Assembly (NCBI GenBank): GCA_958444395.1
Contig: CAUCOL010000078.1
Coordinates: 1-7,849 of the forward strand
Direction of reading: 5' to 3'
Source of the DNA: an uncultured Lachnospiraceae bacterium
GTDB taxonomy: Bacteria > Bacillota > Clostridia > Lachnospirales > Lachnospiraceae
Length of the DNA stretch: 7,849 nucleotides
In this document: positions 4,292 to 7,849 of the stretch, in pieces
Numbering within the stretch: the stretch's first letter is position 1
Layout: every line of letters starts with the position of its first letter
Notes under the pieces: generated by a model
What the model saw: only the letters and a program-made list of their open reading frames with translations
The model's database searches: none
What the model was told of the DNA's origin: nothing
Translations under genes and position numbers: made by a program

Positions 4292-6499
4292 ATGTCGATT
4301 AAAATTGCATTAGCAGGTAATCCAAACTGCGGTAAGACAACATTATTTAATGCGCTGACAGGTTCTAACCAGTTCGTTGGTAACTGGCCGGGCGTAACAG
4401 TGGAAAAGAAAGAGGGTAAATTAAAGGGGCATAAAGATGTAACGATTGCCGATCTTCCGGGTATTTATTCTTTATCACCATATACACTGGAAGAAGTGGT
4501 AGCCAGAAATTATCTGATCAAAGAAAGACCGGACGCAATCATCAATATCGTGGATGGTACAAACATCGAGAGAAATTTATATTTATCAACACAGATTATG
4601 GAGCTGGGTATTCCGGTGATCATGGCTGTCAACATGATCGACGTACTGGAAAAGAATGGCGATACGATCAATACCGATAAATTAAGTGAGAAACTTGGAT
4701 GTGAAGTCGTTGAGATCTCTGCATTAAAGGGAACCGGCATTAAGAAAGCAGCCGAAAAGGCAGTTGCACTGGCACAGAAGAAAGCAGCAGCTGCACCGGT
4801 TCATGAATTTGCCGAAGAGGTAGAGAATGTGATCCGTCAGGTAGAGGACAGCCTCGGTTCAGCAGTGGCAGAGAGCCAGAAGAGATTCTTCGCGATCAAG
4901 CTGCTGGAAAAGGATGATAAGATCGCAGAGCAGATGACGAGTGTACCGGATGTATCTGCACAGATCAAACAGCTGGAAGATAAGTTTGACGATGATACAG
5001 AGAGTATTATCACCAATGAAAGATATACATACATCTCCTCTATTATCGGAGCATGTGTGACAAAACAGTCAAAACAGAAACTGACGATCTCTGATAAGAT
5101 CGATAAGGTGGTAACAAACCGTATCGCTGCACTTCCCATCTTTGCAGCTGTCATGTTTATCGTGTATTATGTATCGGTAACAACGGTAGGCACCTGGGCA
5201 ACGGACTGGGCAAACGAAGGCGTATTTGGTGACGGATGGCATTTATTCGGTATTAAATCCATTTTCGTTCCGGGTGTTCCGGTATTGGTTGGAAATCTTT
5301 TAGATGCACTTCACTGTGCAGACTGGCTGAGCGGACTGATCTTAGACGGTATCGTAGCCGGTGTAGGTGCAGTGCTTGGATTCGTACCTCAGATGCTGGT
5401 ACTGTTTATTTTCCTGGCATTCCTTGAGTCCTGCGGATATATGGCGCGTGTTGCCTTTATCATGGACCGTATTTTCCGTAAGTTTGGTCTTTCCGGAAAA
5501 TCCTTCATTCCTATGCTGATCGGCAGCGGTTGTGGTGTACCGGGTGTTATGGCATCCCGTACGATTGAGAATGACCGTGACCGTAAGATGACGATCATGA
5601 CAACGACATTTGTTCCTTGTGGAGCGAAGCTTCCGATCATTGCCCTGATCGCAGGTGCATTCTTTGGAAATTCCGGCTGGGTTTCAACCAGTGCATACTT
5701 TGTAGGTATCGCAGCAATTATCTGCTCCGGTATCATCTTAAAGAAAACAAAAATGTTCGCAGGAGAGCCTGCACCATTCGTTATGGAGCTGCCGGCATAT
5801 CACTGGCCAACGGTATCTAATGTGTTAAGAAGCATGTGGGAGCGTGGCTGGTCTTTCATCAAGAAAGCTGGTACAATCATTACACTGTCAACAATTCTGA
5901 TCTGGTTCCTGATGACTTTTGGATGGCTGGATGGTAAATTCACCATGCTGGAAGCAGACCAGTTAAATGCAAGTATTCTTGCGAAGATTGGTAATGCGAT
6001 TGCATGGATCTTTGCACCACTTGGCTGGACACAGGCGGGTGAAGGCTGGAGAATGGCTGTAGCTGCTGTAACCGGTTTGGTAGCAAAAGAAAACGTTGTT
6101 GCAACCTTTGGTATGTTATTTGGTTTTGCGGAAGTGGCAGAGGATGGTGCAGAAGTATGGGGTGACCTGGCTACTGTTATGACGCCGATCGCTGCATATG
6201 GATTCTTAGTATTTAACCTTTTGTGTGCTCCTTGCTTCGCTGCGATGGGTGCGATCAAGAGAGAGATGAACAATGCAAAATGGTTCTGGTTTGCTATTGG
6301 ATACCAGTGTGGTCTTGCTTATGTTGTTTCCCTGTGCATTTACCAGATCGGTACACTGATCACAACAGGTACATTTGGCGTAGGTACAGTTGTAGCATTT
6401 ATCCTAATCATCGGATTCCTGTGGCTGTTATTCAGACCATATAAAGAGAGCAAATCGTTAAATGTAAATATTGGTGCCGTAGCAAAAGCATCCCGTTAA
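4292..6499 (+). CDS. feoB: Ferrous iron transporter FeoB
   Basis: This 735-residue inner-membrane Fe(II) transporter has an N-terminal GTPase domain. Seen: G1 GNPNCGKT (9-16), switch I NWPGVT (31-36), G3 DLPG (54-57), G4 NMID (114-117) and G5 SALKG (143-147); a helical cytosolic GDI-like region at about 165-255; then a membrane domain from about 281. The two Gate repeats carry the expected cysteines: FLESCGYMAR (about 378-387), GSGCGVPGVMASRTIE (about 411-426) and FVPCGAKLP (about 440-448). All G motifs are intact, and G4 has the FeoB-typical NMxD. AGAGG (4280-4284) is 7 nt before the ATG. The length is slightly below the E. coli protein (773), as expected for a form whose Cys-rich tail is supplied by the separate downstream peptide. 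It is likely iron-repressed through the two GTTAG sites. Confidence 0.98.
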   Translation: MSIKIALAGNPNCGKTTLFNALTGSNQFVGNWPGVTVEKKEGKLKGHKDVTIADLPGIYSLSPYTLEEVVARNYLIKERPDAIINIVDGTNIERNLYLSTQIMELGIPVIMAVNMIDVLEKNGDTINTDKLSEKLGCEVVEISALKGTGIKKAAEKAVALAQKKAAAAPVHEFAEEVENVIRQVEDSLGSAVAESQKRFFAIKLLEKDDKIAEQMTSVPDVSAQIKQLEDKFDDDTESIITNERYTYISSIIGACVTKQSKQKLTISDKIDKVVTNRIAALPIFAAVMFIVYYVSVTTVGTWATDWANEGVFGDGWHLFGIKSIFVPGVPVLVGNLLDALHCADWLSGLILDGIVAGVGAVLGFVPQMLVLFIFLAFLESCGYMARVAFIMDRIFRKFGLSGKSFIPMLIGSGCGVPGVMASRTIENDRDRKMTIMTTTFVPCGAKLPIIALIAGAFFGNSGWVSTSAYFVGIAAIICSGIILKKTKMFAGEPAPFVMELPAYHWPTVSNVLRSMWERGWSFIKKAGTIITLSTILIWFLMTFGWLDGKFTMLEADQLNASILAKIGNAIAWIFAPLGWTQAGEGWRMAVAAVTGLVAKENVVATFGMLFGFAEVAEDGAEVWGDLATVMTPIAAYGFLVFNLLCAPCFAAMGAIKREMNNAKWFWFAIGYQCGLAYVVSLCIYQIGTLITTGTFGVGTVVAFILIIGFLWLLFRPYKESKSLNVNIGAVAKASR

Positions 6500-6532
6500 T
6501 AGAGAACAAAATAGAAAGGCTGGTTGATCGGT

Positions 6533-6670
6533 ATGGGAACGGTTATTGTTGGTTTGATTTTGGTTTGTATTGTTGCATTGATCATACGCAGTATGGTGCG
6601 TGATAAGAAAAATGGAAAATCACTGCAGTGCGGAGGAGACTGCGCACACTGCGGAAAGCATTGCGGCTGA
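6533..6670 (+). CDS. FeoB-associated Cys-rich membrane protein
   Basis: This 45-residue peptide begins 33 nt after feoB and is easily missed because of its size. It starts MGTVIVGLILVCIVALIIRS, a single N-terminal membrane helix (about 3-18), followed by a basic stretch (R19-K29) and a Cys-rich end with C33, C37, C40 and C44 (CxxxCxxCxxxC) plus H39 and H43. This is the pattern of the FeoB-associated Cys-rich family in Firmicutes, thought to serve FeoB as FeoC does in proteobacteria or to pass Fe(II) to it; the biochemical role is unproven. An AAAGG site at 6515-6519 is 13 nt upstream, somewhat far. A longer in-frame extension of the downstream fur frame (from 6600) overlaps this gene out of frame and is rejected. 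Confidence 0.88.
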   Translation: MGTVIVGLILVCIVALIIRSMVRDKKNGKSLQCGGDCAHCGKHCG

Positions 6671-6682
6671 TGGAGTAAGAGA

Positions 6683-6731
6683 CTGCCGGGGAAAGTCAGG
6701 GACTTTTGTAATGGGTGGGAGTGACCGGCAG
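6683..6731 (+). other. Two-tier RNA hairpin between the Cys-rich peptide and fur-like gene
   Basis: CTGCCGG (6683-6689) and CCGGCAG (6725-6731) form a perfect 7-bp outer stem. Nested inside is a second perfect hairpin, AAAGTC-AGG-GACTTT (6692-6706). Only TTTT follows the inner stem, so termination would be weak. It sits just upstream of the fur-like ribosome site and may tune how much regulator is made from the feo message. No separate promoter for the regulator was seen. Confidence 0.5.
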
Positions 6732-6758
6732 AAATACATATCTAGAAATGGAGAAAAT

Positions 6759-7268
6759 ATGTTACAAAATCGCAAGCATACAAACGATAAATTGACAGAA
6801 CAGACATCCGAGCAGTATCAGATGACGCAGATGCAGAAAGAGTCGATCATACAGAAGTTAAAGGAGCGTGGCTGCAGGATAAAAAAACAGAGAAAAATGA
6901 TCCTGGACATTATCCTGCAGGACGACTGTTCCTGCTGCAAGGAGATCTATTATAAGGCGTCCAAAAAGGATCCGCGTATCGGTTCCGCAACGGTCTATCG
7001 AATGATCAACACATTAGAAGAGATCGGAGCGATCAATCGGAAAAACATGTATAAAATATCCTGTGATGAACAGTGTCAGTCTTCCGGAGAGTGCATGATC
7101 CATATGAATCAGGGACATCCGGACTGTAACTGCGCGATCGAGCTTGAGGATGATACAGTGATCGAGCTGTCACCGCAGCGGTGGAGCCAGATCCTGCAGA
7201 CAGGGTTGAAGGCATGTGGCTATAATATTGACGGACAGCAGATACGCTGTGTGAAGAGAGCAAATTAA
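6759..7268 (+). CDS. Fur-family metal-responsive regulator, Cys-rich variant
   Basis: This is a 169-residue DNA-binding regulator at the end of the feo operon. Fur-family repressors use a winged helix plus a metal-sensing C-terminal half. Seen: a non-conserved polar N-terminus (1-25); winged helix at about 28-100 with GCRIKKQRKMIL (38-49), KEIYYKASKKDP (61-72) and the recognition helix GSATVYRMINTLEEIG (75-90), with the family's Y and R present; then a divergent sensor half. The usual HHxH metal site is absent. Instead there is C102, C106, C112, H115, H120, C123, C125, C153 and C164, and C57/C59/C60 where a His-containing site normally sits. Start choice: GGAG (6750-6753) lies 5 nt before this ATG; extending to an ATG at 6600 would overlap the upstream peptide. 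It could be an iron or redox sensor controlling this locus. The subfamily (Fur, PerR or Zur) cannot be fixed. Confidence 0.85.
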   Translation: MLQNRKHTNDKLTEQTSEQYQMTQMQKESIIQKLKERGCRIKKQRKMILDIILQDDCSCCKEIYYKASKKDPRIGSATVYRMINTLEEIGAINRKNMYKISCDEQCQSSGECMIHMNQGHPDCNCAIELEDDTVIELSPQRWSQILQTGLKACGYNIDGQQIRCVKRAN

Positions 7269-7287
7269 TTTGCTCTCTTTTTGTTTT
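7254..7287 (+). terminator. Strong terminator after the fur-like gene
   Basis: AGAGAGCAAATT (7255-7266) and AATTTGCTCTCT (7267-7278) are a perfect 12-bp palindrome, followed by TTTTGTTTT (7279-7287). The left arm encodes the last codons and the stop begins at the centre of symmetry. It ends the feoAAB-peptide-fur transcription unit and separates it from the DUF3793 promoter. Confidence 0.92.
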
Positions 7288-7341
7288 AACGATTTCCTGA
7301 TTTTATGGATAGTAATTGAGAAAATAAGAATAATAAACATA

Positions 7342-7370
7342 TTGACGTGGAATAATGCATTAGCTATTAT
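7342..7370 (+). promoter_or_regulatory. Promoter of the DUF3793 gene
   Basis: TTGACG (7342-7347) and TATTAT (7365-7370) are 17 nt apart, the same hexamers and spacing as the flavodoxin promoter. The -10 lies inside the first of two tandem operators. The start is expected near 7377, just before the second operator. Confidence 0.75.
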
Positions 7371-7374
7371 TAAC
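7359..7374. promoter_or_regulatory. Degenerate operator ATTAG-N6-TTAAC overlapping the DUF3793 -10
   Basis: ATTAGCTATTATTAAC keeps the 6-bp spacing of the GTTAG family with one mismatch in each arm. It spans the -10 hexamer and stands exactly 20 bp, about two helical turns, upstream of the perfect copy at 7379, so the two could bind a regulator cooperatively on one face. Confidence 0.5.
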
Positions 7375-7378
7375 TGTA

Positions 7379-7394
7379 GTTAGAAAAGACTAAC
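7379..7394. promoter_or_regulatory. Operator-like palindrome GTTAG-N6-CTAAC (DUF3793 gene)
   Basis: GTTAGAAAAGACTAAC has perfect GTTAG/CTAAC arms around a 6-bp spacer that is not itself symmetric, showing that the arms rather than the centre are conserved. It lies at the expected transcription start, the same position as in the flavodoxin promoter. Confidence 0.75.
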
Positions 7395-7400
7395 GACAAA

Positions 7401-7428
7401 ACGATCGCATCTTTTACGATCCGTTTTT
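7401..7428 (+). terminator. Possible attenuator hairpin in the DUF3793 leader
   Basis: ACGATCG (7401-7407) pairs with CGATCCGT (7417-7424) with one bulged base, and TTTTT ends the structure (7424-7428). It lies about 25 nt into the predicted transcript, before the ribosome site. The stem is short, so it may only reduce read-through or be chance. Confidence 0.35.
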
Positions 7429-7455
7429 AAAACAGGGAAAGGTATGGTGTTTTAG

Positions 7456-7849
7456 ATGAGTCAGGAAGTATTTCAGATGATCTGCGAAATGGATCTGAAG
7501 AAGCTGGAAAACCAGCTGGCACTGCAGTGCGCACCGTTGATCATGGGGAAGAAGGTGTCCAATCTCCTGATTGTTGATGCAGCAGAAGAGGGGCTGGTAC
7601 GTGCTGTGATGCATAATACGGGAATATCGGTTTTCCGTCTGCTGCAACATCAGGATAAGATAACGTTTCTGTTGTTTCGAAGAAAGGAACTGGAGGTCTG
7701 TCTTAACCGAAAAGAGGTAAAAGACTTTTTAGTCGGACAGGGATATTCGGAGCTGTCGCTTGGTAAAATTCTGTTGGATTTTAAGACACGGTATGATGAA
7801 TACATGAAAAAAGGAGAGCATTTTCCACATGAGATGGGCTTGCTGCTTG
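7456..7849 (+). CDS. DUF3793 family protein (C-terminus outside window)
   Basis: A frame open to the right edge encodes 131 visible residues. Seen: an N-terminal helix, then CAPLIMGKKVSNLLIV (about 26-41), FRLLQHQDKITFLLFRRKEL (about 61-80), a central FLVGQGYSELSLGKILLDF (about 92-110) and FPHEMGLLL at the edge. This is the order of conserved blocks in DUF3793, a clostridial family of unknown function often found near flavodoxin and feo genes. No membrane segment or catalytic signature is visible. GGGAAAGG (7435-7442) is 13 nt before the ATG, rather far. A closer in-frame ATG at 7444 is cut off at once by TAG (7453-7455), so 7456 is the earliest possible ATG in frame. The tandem GTTAG operators suggest it is made together with FeoB and flavodoxin in low iron; its role there is unknown. 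Confidence 0.85.
   Translation, partial: MSQEVFQMICEMDLKKLENQLALQCAPLIMGKKVSNLLIVDAAEEGLVRAVMHNTGISVFRLLQHQDKITFLLFRRKELEVCLNRKEVKDFLVGQGYSELSLGKILLDFKTRYDEYMKKGEHFPHEMGLLL

Noticed and set aside
5800..6273. Minus-strand 157-codon frame and other antisense frames within feoB, the ATPase and fur-like gene
   Set aside because: They mirror strongly supported plus-strand genes, have no ribosome sites and show no family features.
6600..6758. N-terminal extension of the fur-like gene to an upstream ATG at 6600
   Set aside because: The extension overlaps the FeoB-associated peptide in another frame, has no ribosome site and does not resemble Fur. GGAG before 6759 fixes the start.

Overview
The window reads as low-GC Gram-positive Clostridia, most likely a gut Lachnospiraceae relative. 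The signs are tandem feoA-feoA-feoB genes, a FeoB-associated Cys-rich peptide, a DUF3793 gene, GGAG-type ribosome sites, TTGACN/TATNNT promoters and U-tailed hairpin terminators. The assignment is by gene content and style only. Every recognisable gene fits one theme: ferrous iron uptake, iron handling and iron-sparing metabolism.

Layout: (1) 1-331, minus strand: N-terminal 110 codons of a short-chain flavodoxin. (2) 332-694: divergent regulatory region with the flavodoxin promoter and operator, a Fur-box-like inverted repeat, an extended -10 promoter and a structured leader. (3) 695-3102: a two-gene operon encoding a small glycine-rich membrane-anchored protein (DUF6110-like) and a P1B-type ATPase with SCA in place of the CPx metal motif and no CxxC domain. 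This is the P1B-6 signature of FezB, the ferrosome ATPase, so the pair is a candidate fezAB-type iron-storage organelle operon; a strong terminator follows. (4) 3196-3530: no convincing gene; an imperfect inverted repeat resembling an IS3-family end, then a near-consensus promoter overlapped by an operator. (5) 3531-6670: feoA1, feoA2, feoB and a 45-aa FeoB-associated Cys-rich membrane peptide, with a weak terminator and a second operator before feoB. (6) 6759-7268: an unusually Cys-rich Fur-family regulator ending inside a strong terminator. (7) 7269-7849: promoter, tandem operators, possible attenuator and the 5' part of a DUF3793 gene running off the window.

The main regulatory observation is one 16-bp motif, GTTAG-N6-CTAAC, in front of flavodoxin, feoA1, feoB and the DUF3793 gene (twice at the last). 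It marks a local regulon, presumably iron-responsive. The fez-like operon lacks this motif and instead has a TGATAA-type inverted repeat close to the Fur 7-1-7 consensus, which suggests two separate regulatory arms.

Together: under iron limitation FeoAAB would import Fe(II) and flavodoxin would replace ferredoxin. The FezB-like ATPase and its small partner would sequester iron in membrane compartments, and the Fur variant would sense metal status. The gene identities are well supported. The ferrosome role, the identity of the GTTAG-motif regulator and the attenuators are inference.
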